Origin: Gemmobacter aquarius
GTDB lineage: Bacteria; Pseudomonadota; Alphaproteobacteria; Rhodobacterales; Rhodobacteraceae
Direction of reading: 5' to 3'
Assembly (NCBI RefSeq): GCF_003060865.1
Contig: NZ_CP028918.1
Location: forward strand, 2,592,001 to 2,656,000
DNA length: 64,000 bases
Numbering within the stretch: position 1 is the first letter of the stretch; every line of letters begins with the position of its first letter. The position numbers and the translations under genes were made by a program. Under the pieces are notes generated by a model. The model was not told the DNA's origin and did not search any database. It worked only from the letters and a program-made list of their open reading frames with translations. This document shows, piece by piece, positions 43,294 to 52,269 of this stretch.

Positions 43294-45252
43294 TCAATTC
43301 CCGCCCAGCAATTGCTCCAGCAGGCTTCCCGCCTGCTTGTCCACCTCGTCCTGCAACTTGCGCCGCGCGGCATCTTCCAGGCTTTCGCCCGCCTGCTGGC
43401 CCAATTCTTCGGCGGCGCGGCGGCGCAATTCGTCCTCCGCCGCCTTGGCCTGTTCGCCCAACTGCTCCTGCGCCAGGGCTTCAAGGTCCAGCGCCACCTT
43501 CGGCTTCTCCCAAGGCCCGGTGATCCAGATCGGCACGACGATGCGGTCGGCCCCGTCTTCCCCCTGCAAGGCAGACGCCCGCAGGCGGTAATCGAAATCC
43601 CGCGCCCCAAGCCCGACCCGCCCCCCGCCCGTCGCCCGCAGATAGGGCGAGCGCAGCGCCAGATCGTCGTTGAAAAGATCGCCCCGCTCGATGGTGAACC
43701 CCGCCTCCAGACTGTCGAACACCGTCCGCTCCGAAGGCCCAAGCTGCGATGCATCCATTGAAGCCAGCATCGCGGGCACGTCGATCCCGCGGATCTCGCC
43801 CGCCCCCAGCGCCAGCCGCCCCTGCCCGTCGAGGTTCCGCATCAAGGCCGCGACAGACCCGCCCCCTGCCACGAAATCGAAGCTCAGATCGCCCGTCCCG
43901 ATCAGCCGGTCATAGCCCGCCACATCGGCCAGCAGCGGCTGCAAGGCGACGCCCCCGAAATCGAGCTTGCCCCCGACCGAAAGGCCCTTGCGCCCGTTCA
44001 CCACGACCTGCCCCAGAACCGTGCCGTCATAGGCCCCGGCCCGCGCGACATCGACCACAGCCCGCCCCGCATCGACCGTGACACGGGCGCGCAGGTCGGT
44101 AAGCCGCAAACCGCCCAGCCGCAGCGCATCGGCCGACAGGCCCAGATCGGCATCAAAGCCGCGCAACCCTTCGGCCGACAGGGGCGCATCCGACCAGCCC
44201 GCCACCGCAGCCCCGCCCCCGCCGACTTCACCGCCGCCTTCGCCGCCGCCTTCCCCCCCGACCGCCAGTTCCACCATGGCCAGATTGCCCGAAACCCGTG
44301 GTCGCACCCCGCCCAGCGCAAGGTCGAGATCGCCGGTCAGCACCGTCCGGTCCAACCCGATCCGCCCGCCCCGCAAATAGACATCCCCGTCAGCACTGCG
44401 CGTCACCTTGCCCGACAGCGTAACCGACCGCGCACCCAACCCTTCTGGCAGCGCGGGCGCACCAAAGCCAAGCACGGCAGCCAATGCGGCCAGATCGCCC
44501 AGATCGGCCTCGATCTGCCCCTCGGCGGCCAAGGGCGCGACCCCGCCGCGCCCGCCGAAACTGATCTCTGCCGCACCGATCCGCGCGGCGAAATCGACCG
44601 GCACCACCTCGCCCGCATAGGCCTTGTCGAAATTGCCGACCGAACCGCTCGCCGTCACTGCCTGCCCTGCGATCTCTCCGCTCAGGTTCAGGGCCAGCGA
44701 CCCCTCGTAATCGGCCAGCCGCGCCTCGGCCTCCAGCCCGCCGATCTGCACGGCCTGCCCCGTCGCATGGTCGAGATACCCCAGCGACCCGTCATGGATC
44801 GCCGCCAGATCCAGCGTGAACGGCGTCTCTGCCCCCGCCATCCCGGCCGAGGCCGTGCCGCCATTGCTGCCCCCGAATTCCCAGTTCGGCACCCCGTCCT
44901 CGGACCGTTCCAGCAAGATTTCGGGCCGCGTCAGCTCGAACCCCGTGATCCGCATCGTCCCGCCCATCAGCGCGGTCAGATCCAGCCGGATCGACAGGCC
45001 CTCGGCCACCAGCATCGGCCCCTCGTCCGACCACGGCGCATTCGACAGGGTGATCCGGCCTGTCTCGACCCCCAGCACCGGCCAGAGGCTGGGCTTTACC
45101 GCCCCTTCGATCGTCAACTCGCGCCCCGTCACCGCCTCGAACCGGTCGGTCGCTAGCCGCGCCACACGCTCCGAAGGGATCAGCGCAACCGCTCCAAGTG
45201 CCAGCAGAACCAGCACGACCAACGCCACCGACAGTCGAAATAGCCACCGCAT
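43294..45252 (-). CDS. AsmA family protein
   Basis: 652 residues from ATG 45252 (MRWLFRLSVALVVLVLLALG). An N-terminal signal anchor is followed by the AsmA domain (TGRELTIEGAVKPSLWPVLG...) and the AsmA-like C-terminal beta-repeat region (DLFNDDLALRSPYLRATGGG). The C-terminus is a long, Glu/Gln-rich helix. AsmA proteins are inner-membrane or periplasmic and act in outer-membrane lipid/protein assembly. A glycine-rich insert (about residues 340-355) is unusual. Confidence 0.85.
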   Translation of the reverse strand: MRWLFRLSVALVVLVLLALGAVALIPSERVARLATDRFEAVTGRELTIEGAVKPSLWPVLGVETGRITLSNAPWSDEGPMLVAEGLSIRLDLTALMGGTMRITGFELTRPEILLERSEDGVPNWEFGGSNGGTASAGMAGAETPFTLDLAAIHDGSLGYLDHATGQAVQIGGLEAEARLADYEGSLALNLSGEIAGQAVTASGSVGNFDKAYAGEVVPVDFAARIGAAEISFGGRGGVAPLAAEGQIEADLGDLAALAAVLGFGAPALPEGLGARSVTLSGKVTRSADGDVYLRGGRIGLDRTVLTGDLDLALGGVRPRVSGNLAMVELAVGGEGGGEGGGEVGGGGAAVAGWSDAPLSAEGLRGFDADLGLSADALRLGGLRLTDLRARVTVDAGRAVVDVARAGAYDGTVLGQVVVNGRKGLSVGGKLDFGGVALQPLLADVAGYDRLIGTGDLSFDFVAGGGSVAALMRNLDGQGRLALGAGEIRGIDVPAMLASMDASQLGPSERTVFDSLEAGFTIERGDLFNDDLALRSPYLRATGGGRVGLGARDFDYRLRASALQGEDGADRIVVPIWITGPWEKPKVALDLEALAQEQLGEQAKAAEDELRRRAAEELGQQAGESLEDAARRKLQDEVDKQAGSLLEQLLGGN

Positions 45253-45324
45253 CTGAACCCCCACCTGCCCCGTCCGGCCCTTGCGGCTCACCCTAGCCTT
45301 GCGCCAAACCGCGCCGCAAGCGTG

Positions 45325-46353
45325 CTAGTTGCGGCTGACCGGTTTTGACCGGAACCGCGCCACCGTCTCGCGCTCGGCCCGCTTGCAGACCATGGGCGGC
45401 AGATCGCGGTCGAGCAGGGCCAGATCATCCAGCACCATCTCGCCCATCCGCTTGAAGGCGATGTCCAAGGCCCCCGCCCGATGCGCCGACAAAAGGAACC
45501 CCGGAACCGACCGCACCGGATGGTCGGAAGGCAAGGGTTCCTCGGGGAACACATCGCTTGCAGCCAGAATATGCCCCGACCTGACCGCCGCGATGAGCGC
45601 CGCGAAATCCACCACATCGGCCCGCGATAAAAGCAGGAACAACGCCCCCCGCCGCATATCGGCAAACGCTTCCTCGCCCAGAAACGCCCGGTTCTCGCTG
45701 GTCACGGCAGCGGTGCAAAACACCACATCCGACTGCGCCAGAACCTCGGCCAGCCCGCAAGGCTGCGCGCCCGCCTCGCGCAGACGCGAAGGCGGCAGCC
45801 ACGGGTCATAAACCCGCAGACGCGGCTGGAACCCCGTCAACACCCGCGCCACGGCACGGCCCAGATCGCCGAACCCGATGATCCCGACCTCGGCCCCCGT
45901 CAAAAGCCGCGCCTCGCCGTTGCCGTCGCCCCCCCACAATTCGCGCCCCGCGCGGAAATCGGCATCCGCCCCGTGGATGTTACGCAACAGCGACAGCGCG
46001 AAGCCCAGCCCGATCTCGGCCACCGGCTGCGCGAACACCGCCCCCGTGGTCACCACATGGATGCCACGGCGAAACACCTCGTCGTAAGGCATGTTGTTGA
46101 TCAGGTTGGATTCCACATTGAAGATGCAGCGCAACCCCGCAAGCCGCGCAAGCAAGGCCGCATCCAGCGGCGGCTGCCCGATGATATAGCGCGCTTCGGC
46201 CAGCACATCGTCGGGCAGGCGGGCGATGTCTTCGTCCACCGTCTCGACGATCCGGTAGCGCGCATGCAGTTCGGCCAGCCTGTCGGGCGCAAAGATCAGC
46301 GGCAGACTGCGCGGCAGCGGGCAAGACAGGATCAGCGGGCGGGTGTCGGTCAC
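45325..46353 (-). CDS. D-isomer-specific 2-hydroxyacid dehydrogenase
   Basis: 342 residues from a GTG at 46353 preceded by GGAGA. The NAD-binding motif GIIGFGDLGRAVARVL is near residue 155, and the catalytic triad is in LSRADVVDF (Arg), DVFPEEPLPSDHP (Glu) and SAHRAGALD (His). Family members reduce or oxidise 2-hydroxy or 2-keto acids, e.g. phosphoglycerate or glyoxylate. The N-terminal domain is atypical for serA, so the substrate is unknown. Confidence 0.85.
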   Translation of the reverse strand: MTDTRPLILSCPLPRSLPLIFAPDRLAELHARYRIVETVDEDIARLPDDVLAEARYIIGQPPLDAALLARLAGLRCIFNVESNLINNMPYDEVFRRGIHVVTTGAVFAQPVAEIGLGFALSLLRNIHGADADFRAGRELWGGDGNGEARLLTGAEVGIIGFGDLGRAVARVLTGFQPRLRVYDPWLPPSRLREAGAQPCGLAEVLAQSDVVFCTAAVTSENRAFLGEEAFADMRRGALFLLLSRADVVDFAALIAAVRSGHILAASDVFPEEPLPSDHPVRSVPGFLLSAHRAGALDIAFKRMGEMVLDDLALLDRDLPPMVCKRAERETVARFRSKPVSRN

Positions 46354-46462
46354 GGGAAATCTCCTCTTCCCGACAAGGCTACAAACCGCCCCGCCGCCCT
46401 GCAACGCCAATCAAGCGGAGCGGCGTGCCGCCGCAAGCGATCAGCGCCTTGCGGCGCGCGTT

Positions 46463-46575
46463 TGGGGGGCTTCACCCCCCTCTTGCCGCATGCGCGGCAA
46501 TTCACCCCCGAGGATATTTGAGCAAGCGTGAAAGGGGAAAGTGCCGGGGGGGGGGGGGGCGATTAGCCCCCCCCC
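46463..46575 (-). repeat. AAATATCC repeat with a 14-bp poly-G tract and hairpin
   Basis: GGGGGG/CCCCCC around GCTTCA (46464-46480), TTGCCGC/GCGGCAA (46483-46500), the core CGAGGATATTTGAGC on the minus orientation (46509-46523), then a run of 14 G (46546-46559) and 9 C (46567-46575) separated by CGATTAG, followed by TTTT on the plus strand. On the minus strand phoH ends 14 bp to the right, so this is its terminator zone. The homopolymer should be slippage-prone. Confidence 0.75.
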
Positions 46576-46589
46576 TTTTGCCAGACCGG

Positions 46590-47606
46590 TCAGGCCTGCG
46601 GGGTCTCGTTCGCCTCGTAGGCTTCGATGATGCGCGCGACGAGCGGATGGCGCACCACATCCTTGGCGGTGAAGTAGTTGAAGGTCACGCCCTTGACCCC
46701 TTTGAGGATGCGTTCGGCATCCTGCAACCCGCTTGGCACGCCGCGCGGCAGGTCGACCTGCGTGCGGTCGCCGGTGATCACCATGCGGCTGCCCTCGCCC
46801 AGACGGGTGAGGAACATCTTCATCTGCATGGTCGTGGCATTCTGCGCCTCGTCCAGCACCACAAAGGCGTTCGACAGTGTCCGCCCCCGCATAAAGGCCA
46901 AGGGCGCGATCTCGATCCGCTTTTCCTCCAGCAGTTTCTGCACCTGCTTGGCGGGCAGGAAATCGTTCAGCGCATCGTAAAGCGGCTGCATGTAGGGGTC
47001 GACCTTCTCCTTCATGTCGCCGGGCAGAAAGCCCAACCGCTCGCCCGCCTCCACCGCTGGGCGCGACAGGATGATCTTTTCCACCGCTCCGCTGATGAAC
47101 ATGGTCACCCCGACCGCCACCGCCAGATAGGTCTTGCCGGTGCCCGCAGGCCCGATGCCGAAGCCGAGTTCATTGGCGAACAGGTTCGCGACATAGGCCT
47201 TTTGCGCCTCGGTCCGCGGTTCGATCGGCTTCTTCCTTGTGCGAAGCTCCATCCCTGCATTGAACAGTTCGATCTGCTCTCCGTCGGCAAGGGCGCGGTC
47301 CGGCATCGGCCGGCCCATCCGCATCGCGCCGTCAATGTCGCCGGCCTGCACGCCGCGCCCCGATTCCAGCCGCGCATAAAGCGAGCGCAGCACGGCGGCG
47401 GCCTGTTCACGCGCCAGTTTTTCCCCGATCACCGCCAGACGGTTGCCCCGCCGCAGGATATGGACCCCCATCTGATGCTCGATCTGCGCCAGATTGCGGT
47501 CGAATTCACCGCAAAGGTCGATCAAAAGCCGGTTGTCCGGGAATTCGAGGGTCGTTTCCACAACGTCCTCGGAACGGGTCGGGGGGGTCAGCGCGCTGAT
47601 GCCCAA
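46590..47606 (-). CDS. phoH: PhoH family P-loop ATPase (YbeZ-like)
   Basis: 338 residues. N-terminal KH-like region (about 15-90), then the ATPase with Walker A GPAGTGKT (152-159) and Walker B FVVLDEAQN. PhoH/YbeZ proteins bind RNA and act with YbeY in ribosome maturation and RNA quality control. In many bacteria ybeY follows directly; here the next gene on this strand is a 2-hydroxyacid dehydrogenase and no YbeY-like ORF is seen. Confidence 0.93.
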   Translation of the reverse strand: MGISALTPPTRSEDVVETTLEFPDNRLLIDLCGEFDRNLAQIEHQMGVHILRRGNRLAVIGEKLAREQAAAVLRSLYARLESGRGVQAGDIDGAMRMGRPMPDRALADGEQIELFNAGMELRTRKKPIEPRTEAQKAYVANLFANELGFGIGPAGTGKTYLAVAVGVTMFISGAVEKIILSRPAVEAGERLGFLPGDMKEKVDPYMQPLYDALNDFLPAKQVQKLLEEKRIEIAPLAFMRGRTLSNAFVVLDEAQNATTMQMKMFLTRLGEGSRMVITGDRTQVDLPRGVPSGLQDAERILKGVKGVTFNYFTAKDVVRHPLVARIIEAYEANETPQA

Positions 47607-47787
47607 GGAGCTCTCCTTCTAAGCCTACGTTCGCCACATCTTGATGATGATCCGCGTTTTGGCGCATGGCAAGCACCATATCTACGCTGCGGTCATCAAT
47701 TCGTCCGCTCCGCAAGACTGCCCGTCTTTTGTGCAACCCGCGTGACGGTAATGCTCAACGCCGAAATAGGCTGCGCGGTGCCCAAGC

Positions 47788-47818
47788 AAAAGGGGCCGCA
47801 GCATCATGCCACGGCCCC
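47788..47818 (-). terminator. Rho-independent terminator of the lipoprotein/OmpA unit
   Basis: On the minus strand GGGGCCG pairs with CGGCCCC (47818-47812 with 47798-47792), followed by TTTT (47791-47788). It separates the OmpA-lipoprotein unit from phoH. Confidence 0.8.
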
Positions 47819-47864
47819 GAAATCTGCGCTTCTTGCTGCGGGTCAATAGCCCGCACTTGCCCGT

Positions 47865-48230
47865 CTAGCGCACAGGGCGCCAGTCTGGCACGCGGTTCAC
47901 CCGCGGATCGCCCACCACATAGCCAGGTTTCACGCGGGTGTCGCAGACCGGCATCCCCGAAACCGGATCGCGGCGGCGGCTGGAATAGCCTTCGGCCCCG
48001 TCGTCGATGATCCAGATCTGGCAGCCATCGGGATCATAGGCGATCGCCGCCTGCCCATCCACCAGCCCGCGCCCCTTTTGCGCGTCGAGCCCGAAAATGG
48101 TCTTGTCCTGCGGCTTGGCCAGCAAGGGCGGCTCGCCATCCGGCCCCGTGCCGCGCGTCGGGGTCATACCGCAGCCCGCCAGCGCCGAAAGCAGCATCAA
48201 CACTGCGGGAAACGTCACGTTACGCATCAT
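47865..48230 (-). CDS. Lipoprotein sharing a DGCxxW domain with the upstream OmpA gene
   Basis: 121 residues from ATG 48230, which overlaps the OmpA gene's stop (TGATG). Lipobox LAGC places the acylated Cys at about residue 20. The mature protein contains DPDGCQIWIIDDGAEGY...GMPVC, clearly related to the domain DRDGCQHWYSDGGLEGY...GKPVC in the next protein. No OmpA domain here. Likely an outer-membrane or periplasmic lipoprotein co-translated with the OmpA partner. Function unknown. Confidence 0.75.
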   Translation of the reverse strand: MMRNVTFPAVLMLLSALAGCGMTPTRGTGPDGEPPLLAKPQDKTIFGLDAQKGRGLVDGQAAIAYDPDGCQIWIIDDGAEGYSSRRRDPVSGMPVCDTRVKPGYVVGDPRVNRVPDWRPVR

Positions 48231-48799
48231 CACCACCTGTAGCAAACCACTTCGACGCGCCGGTTCTGCGCCATGCCCTCGGCCGTATCGTTCGACGCCC
48301 GGGGCTGGCGTTCACCGAATCCCTGCTCGCGCTCGACCACCGCGCCGACCGACCGCGCGACAGACGCCACCGCCGCCGCCCTCCGGTTCGACAGGCTCAT
48401 GTTGTATTCATCCGACGCGCGGGCATCGGTGTGCCCGTACACCGCGTAGCCATAGGCGCCCGCACCCGAAAAGAACTGCCGCAACCGTTCGGCCCCGCTG
48501 GCCGTCAGATGGGCGCTGTCGGTGGCGAACATCGTGTCGGTGTTGGCGACAAGGCAGGTGTTGATCTTCACGCAGACCGGCTTGCCGTCCTTGGGACGCA
48601 CGCGCTCGACCATATAGCCTTCGAGACCACCGTCCGAATACCAGTGCTGGCACCCGTCCCGGTCAAGCCATATGCCCCATTCGATCCGTCCAGTGACGAC
48701 CGGTTGTTGTTGGGCGAATGTTTCTGTCGCACTCGTTATGCCCAGCAGGCAAAACAGAACGGCGGCGACAAAGCGCACAGCCTTGGAATACCCGTACAC
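48230..48799 (-). CDS. OmpA-family protein with N-terminal DGCxxW domain
   Basis: 189 residues. Signal peptide (about 1-30, ending in TFAQ), then the small Cys-containing domain (about 33-75), then an OmpA C-terminal peptidoglycan-binding domain with ...VYGHTDARASDEYNMSLSNRRA and FGERQPRASNDTAEGMAQNRRVEV. It probably anchors to peptidoglycan. The partner lipoprotein starts inside its stop codon. An AT-rich leader (48800-48900) likely carries the promoter. Confidence 0.85.
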   Translation of the reverse strand: MYGYSKAVRFVAAVLFCLLGITSATETFAQQQPVVTGRIEWGIWLDRDGCQHWYSDGGLEGYMVERVRPKDGKPVCVKINTCLVANTDTMFATDSAHLTASGAERLRQFFSGAGAYGYAVYGHTDARASDEYNMSLSNRRAAAVASVARSVGAVVEREQGFGERQPRASNDTAEGMAQNRRVEVVCYRW

Positions 48800-48976
48800 G
48801 CCGAAGCTCCCTCGTTAACCAACAATCCAAGTCACATACACAGACGTCACGTTTGCCCAGACAATTAGGCCCTGTAAAGCGGATTCATACCAAAGGATGT
48901 ATCCCATCCGGAAGCGCAAGCGATTGTAGAAACAATTGCACCGGACCTGACGTGACTGTGCCGGTTGCCGAAACGC

Positions 48977-50305
48977 TCAGACCCGCTGGCCGCCAAGCGA
49001 GTTCGGACCGGATTCGACAATCCGCACCCTGACCAGATCGCCCGGCTTGCCCGCAGCGTCGGTCACATGCACGGCATGCAGATGGTCCGACTTGCCGACC
49101 ATCTGCCCGGCCATGCGCCCCGCCTTTTCGTAAAGCACCGCCACCTCGCGCCCGACCATGCCCGCCTGAATGGCCCGCTGCTGCTCCAGCAAAAGCGCCT
49201 GCACCGCTTGCAGCCGCGCATCGGCCACGCCGGCCTCGACGCCCGGTTTTTCCGCCGCAGGCGTGCCGGGACGGGCCGAATACTTGAAGCTGTAGGATTG
49301 CCCGAACCCCACCGCGCGGATCAGATCCAGCGTATCGGCGAAATCGGCATCGGTCTCGCCGGGGAAGCCCACGATGAAATCCGAACTCAGCAGAATGTCG
49401 GGCCGCGCGGCCCTGACGCGTTCGATCATGCGGAAATAGGCATCCCGCCCGTGCTTGCGGTTCATCGCCTTCAAGATCCGGTCCGACCCCGATTGCACCG
49501 GCAGATGCAGATAGGGCATCAGTTTCGGCTCGTCGCCATGCGCGGCGATCAGGTCGTCTTCCATGTCGTTGGGGTGGCTCGTGGTATAGCGGATACGCTC
49601 CAGCCCGTCGATCCGCGCCAGCGCCCGCACCAGCCGCGCAAGGCCCCAGTCGCCGCCGCCATCCGATGCGGCGCCCGCTCCGTGATAGGCGTTCACGTTC
49701 TGGCCCAGAAGCGTGATCTCCTTCACGCCTTTTTCCACCAGCCCCCGCGCCTCGGCCAGCAGGCGGTCGGCGGGGCGGCTGACCTCGGCGCCACGGGTAT
49801 AGGGCACCACGCAGAACGCGCAGAACTTGTCGCAGCCCTCCTGCACCGTCAGAAACGCCGACGGCCCGCGCAAGGCCTTGCGCTCGGGCAGGTGGTCAAA
49901 CTTGTCTTCCGCCGGAAACTCGGTGTCGATCGCCTTGCCCCCCGCCAGCAGGCGCCGGTTCATCTCGGGCAGGCGGTGGTAACTTTGCGGCCCCACCACC
50001 AGATCGACTAGCGGCATCCGGCGCATGATCTCGTCGCCCTCGGCCTGCGCCACGCAGCCTGCGACACCGATCTTCATCTCGGGCTTGGCCTCCTTGAACG
50101 CCCGCAACCGCCCCAGATCCGAATAGAGCTTCTCCGACGCCTTCTCGCGGATGTGGCAGGTGTTGAGCAGCACCATGTCGGCATCCTCGACCGTTTCGGT
50201 CGTTACATAGCCCTCGGCACCCATGGCCTCGACCATGCGCTCGCTGTCATAGACATTCATCTGGCAGCCATAGGTCTTGATGAACAGCTTCTTCGCCTCG
50301 ACCAT
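48977..50305 (-). CDS. miaB: tRNA-2-methylthio-N6-dimethylallyladenosine synthase MiaB
   Basis: 442 residues. N-terminal UPF0004 cluster Cys at 14, 50 and 84; radical SAM CxxxCxxC (CDKFCAFC) at 158-165; C-terminal TRAM domain. It methylthiolates i6A37 of tRNAs reading U-starting codons. Start ATG 50305. It is a single gene between the GT2-like gene and the OmpA unit. Confidence 0.97.
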   Translation of the reverse strand: MVEAKKLFIKTYGCQMNVYDSERMVEAMGAEGYVTTETVEDADMVLLNTCHIREKASEKLYSDLGRLRAFKEAKPEMKIGVAGCVAQAEGDEIMRRMPLVDLVVGPQSYHRLPEMNRRLLAGGKAIDTEFPAEDKFDHLPERKALRGPSAFLTVQEGCDKFCAFCVVPYTRGAEVSRPADRLLAEARGLVEKGVKEITLLGQNVNAYHGAGAASDGGGDWGLARLVRALARIDGLERIRYTTSHPNDMEDDLIAAHGDEPKLMPYLHLPVQSGSDRILKAMNRKHGRDAYFRMIERVRAARPDILLSSDFIVGFPGETDADFADTLDLIRAVGFGQSYSFKYSARPGTPAAEKPGVEAGVADARLQAVQALLLEQQRAIQAGMVGREVAVLYEKAGRMAGQMVGKSDHLHAVHVTDAAGKPGDLVRVRIVESGPNSLGGQRV

Positions 50306-50486
50306 GACCCGCGCCCCATCCCATGCTTTGAAAACCAGCCTTCATATACGCCCTTCGCGCCCCCGCGCAATGAGTGCCCCGCAAGGCCGGCGCAAGATCG
50401 CGGGCCAAGATCGCGGGCACGGGGCTTGCAATACCGGCCCTTTCCCCCGACTCTGCGCGCCAGTACCCTCGCCCTTGGAACAGCCC

Positions 50487-51356
50487 ATGCGTTTTGCCAG
50501 TCTCGACGCCTATATCGACAGCCAGCGCCGCAGCCCGCCCAAAGGGCCCGTCGCCGTGATCGTCGCCGAAGACGGGGTCGAGATCGACACCACGCTGCGC
50601 CACCACCTCGCCGCAGGCTTCTCGCCGGTCCTCCTGCTCGCCAATCCCGACACGCCGCTCGGCGCCAAACTGGCAGACGAGGTGACGCGCATCGACTATG
50701 ACAGCAACGCCGAAGGCGCCCTCGTCGTCGCCGTCAACCGGCTGAACGACGCCTTCCCCGACATCTGGCTTTATTACTGCTTCAACGCCGAATACCTGTT
50801 CCACCCCTTCTGCGAAACTCGCTCGATCCGCGAGCTTCTGGCCTTCCACACCGAGGAACGGCGCAATGCCATGCTCACCTATGTCGTCGACCTCTACGCA
50901 GGCGACCTGAACCGCGCGCCCAATGCCGTCAGCCTCGAAGATGCCCATCTCGACCGCTCGGGCTATTACGCGCTCGCCCGCCAAGACCCCGCAAACAACT
51001 GGCAACCCAAGGACCGCCAGCTCGATTTCTACGGCGGCCTGCGCTGGCGGTTCGAAGAACACGTGCCATGGACCCGCCGCAAGATCGACCGCATCTCGAT
51101 CTTCAAGACCCGCCGCGGCCTGACCCTGCGCCCCGATTTCACCTTCGATGACGACGAGATGAACACCTACGCCTGCCCGTGGCACAACAACCTGACCGCC
51201 GCCGTCTGCTCGTTCCGCACGGCCAAGGCGCTCAAATCCAACCCCGGCTCGCGCTACGAAATCCACAATTTCCGCTGGCACAACTCGACCGAATTCCAAT
51301 GGCACAGCCAGCAACTGATGGACTTCGGCCTGATGGAACCCGGCCAGTGGTTCTGA
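50487..51356 (+). CDS. GT2-fold-like glycosyltransferase / hypothetical protein
   Basis: 289 residues from ATG 50487. The N-terminus (VAVIVAEDGVEIDTTLRHHLAAGF) resembles the GT-A nucleotide-sugar fold, and a DxD-like DYDSNAEG block follows. The C-terminal half (RWRFEEHVPW, CPWHNNLTAAVCSFRTAK, SRYEIHNFRWHNS) is His/Trp-rich and unlike standard GT2 enzymes. Call is provisional: similar Rhodobacteraceae proteins are annotated glycosyltransferase family 2. Confidence 0.6.
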   Translation: MRFASLDAYIDSQRRSPPKGPVAVIVAEDGVEIDTTLRHHLAAGFSPVLLLANPDTPLGAKLADEVTRIDYDSNAEGALVVAVNRLNDAFPDIWLYYCFNAEYLFHPFCETRSIRELLAFHTEERRNAMLTYVVDLYAGDLNRAPNAVSLEDAHLDRSGYYALARQDPANNWQPKDRQLDFYGGLRWRFEEHVPWTRRKIDRISIFKTRRGLTLRPDFTFDDDEMNTYACPWHNNLTAAVCSFRTAKALKSNPGSRYEIHNFRWHNSTEFQWHSQQLMDFGLMEPGQWF

Positions 51357-51381
51357 CCCTCCAACCTCCCCCGTTCATCCT

Positions 51382-51420
51382 TGCCCCAAATACTCTGGGG
51401 TCCGGGGTGAAACCCCGGCG
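51382..51420 (+). repeat. AAATATCC-like intergenic repeat (diverged)
   Basis: CCCCAAATACTCTGGGG (51384-51400) plus a perfect CCGGGGT/ACCCCGG stem with 3-nt loop GAA (51402-51418). Follows the GT2-like gene. Confidence 0.6.
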
Positions 51421-51536
51421 GCATCCGCCAACACCCCGGCCGGGAAAATTTCATCCCGCCTGAAACTCGGCCCCAAAGCCCCCCGTAGCTCCGGACACAA
51501 GGCGGGATCGGCCCGCCTCCAAACCGGAGACTGCCC

Positions 51537-52085
51537 ATGAAACTCTCGATCCGCGCCCTCGCGCTTACCACCCTCTTCGCGCTTCCCGCCTTTGCCGCCG
51601 AAAACCCGATGGTGGGCGGTGCGCCCATGTTCGCCACCAAGAACATCGTCGAAAACGCCGTGAACTCGGCCGATCACACCACGCTCGTCGCCGCCGTGCA
51701 GGCCGCGGGCCTCGTGGAAACCCTGCAATCGGCAGGCCCCTTCACCGTCTTCGCCCCCGTGAACGACGCCTTCGCGGCCCTGCCCGCAGGCACCGTCGAA
51801 ACCCTGCTCAAGCCTGAAAACAAGGCGATGCTGACCAAGATCCTGACCGCCCACGTGGTCGCAGGCACCCTGTCGGGCGAAGAAATCATGCGCCGCGCCA
51901 AAGCCTCGGCCGATGGTTTCTACCATATGCAGACCGTGTCGGGCGATGCACTCTCGGCGCAGGTCAAGGGCAAGAACCTGTATCTGATCGACGAATCGGG
52001 CAATGCGTCCAAGGTCACGATCGCCGATGTGAACCAGTCGAACGGCGTGATCCATGTGGTGAACGCGGTCCTTCTGCCGCGCTGA
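51537..52085 (+). CDS. Fasciclin-domain secreted protein
   Basis: 182 residues with a signal peptide (cleavage after AFA, about residue 21). Fasciclin (FAS1) motif: NSADHTTLVAAVQAAGLVETL, GPFTVFAPVNDAFAALP, LTAHVVAGTL and the C-terminal NGVIHVVNAVLLPR. Exported single-domain fasciclin proteins are common in alphaproteobacteria and involved in surface adhesion, though roles are rarely proven. Confidence 0.93.
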   Translation: MKLSIRALALTTLFALPAFAAENPMVGGAPMFATKNIVENAVNSADHTTLVAAVQAAGLVETLQSAGPFTVFAPVNDAFAALPAGTVETLLKPENKAMLTKILTAHVVAGTLSGEEIMRRAKASADGFYHMQTVSGDALSAQVKGKNLYLIDESGNASKVTIADVNQSNGVIHVVNAVLLPR

Positions 52086-52110
52086 ACCGGCACCCTCCCT
52101 GCCAGTTCTT

Positions 52111-52165
52111 GGCCGGTCCGTGGCCGGTCCGTGGCGGGTCCGTGGCGGGTCCGTGGTGGGTCCGT
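52111..52165. repeat. Five tandem 11-bp units (VNTR-like)
   Basis: Units GGCCGGTCCGT x2, GGCGGGTCCGT x2, GGTGGGTCCGT x1 at 52111-52165 with a partial sixth. The period is exactly 11 bp and mutations fall only at positions 3-5 of the unit. It lies 25 bp after the fasciclin stop and just before the terminator hairpin. Confidence 0.85.
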
Positions 52166-52170
52166 GGCGG

Positions 52171-52197
52171 GGGCCTGTCCTTCGGGGCAGGCCCTTT
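52171..52197 (+). terminator. Rho-independent terminator of the fasciclin gene
   Basis: GGGCCTG (52171-52177) pairs with CAGGCCC (52188-52194), with TCC/GGG extending the stem, followed by TTT. Confidence 0.7.
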
Positions 52198-52269
52198 GCC
52201 CATGTCGCGATCAGACGCGACAGCCCCGCCGCCGCCTGTTTCGCTAGCCCGAAAGCGAAAGGCACCCCC

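Noticed and set aside
52111..52165. Possible CRISPR-like array
   Set aside because: The 11-bp units are directly adjacent with no spacers, so it is a simple tandem repeat.
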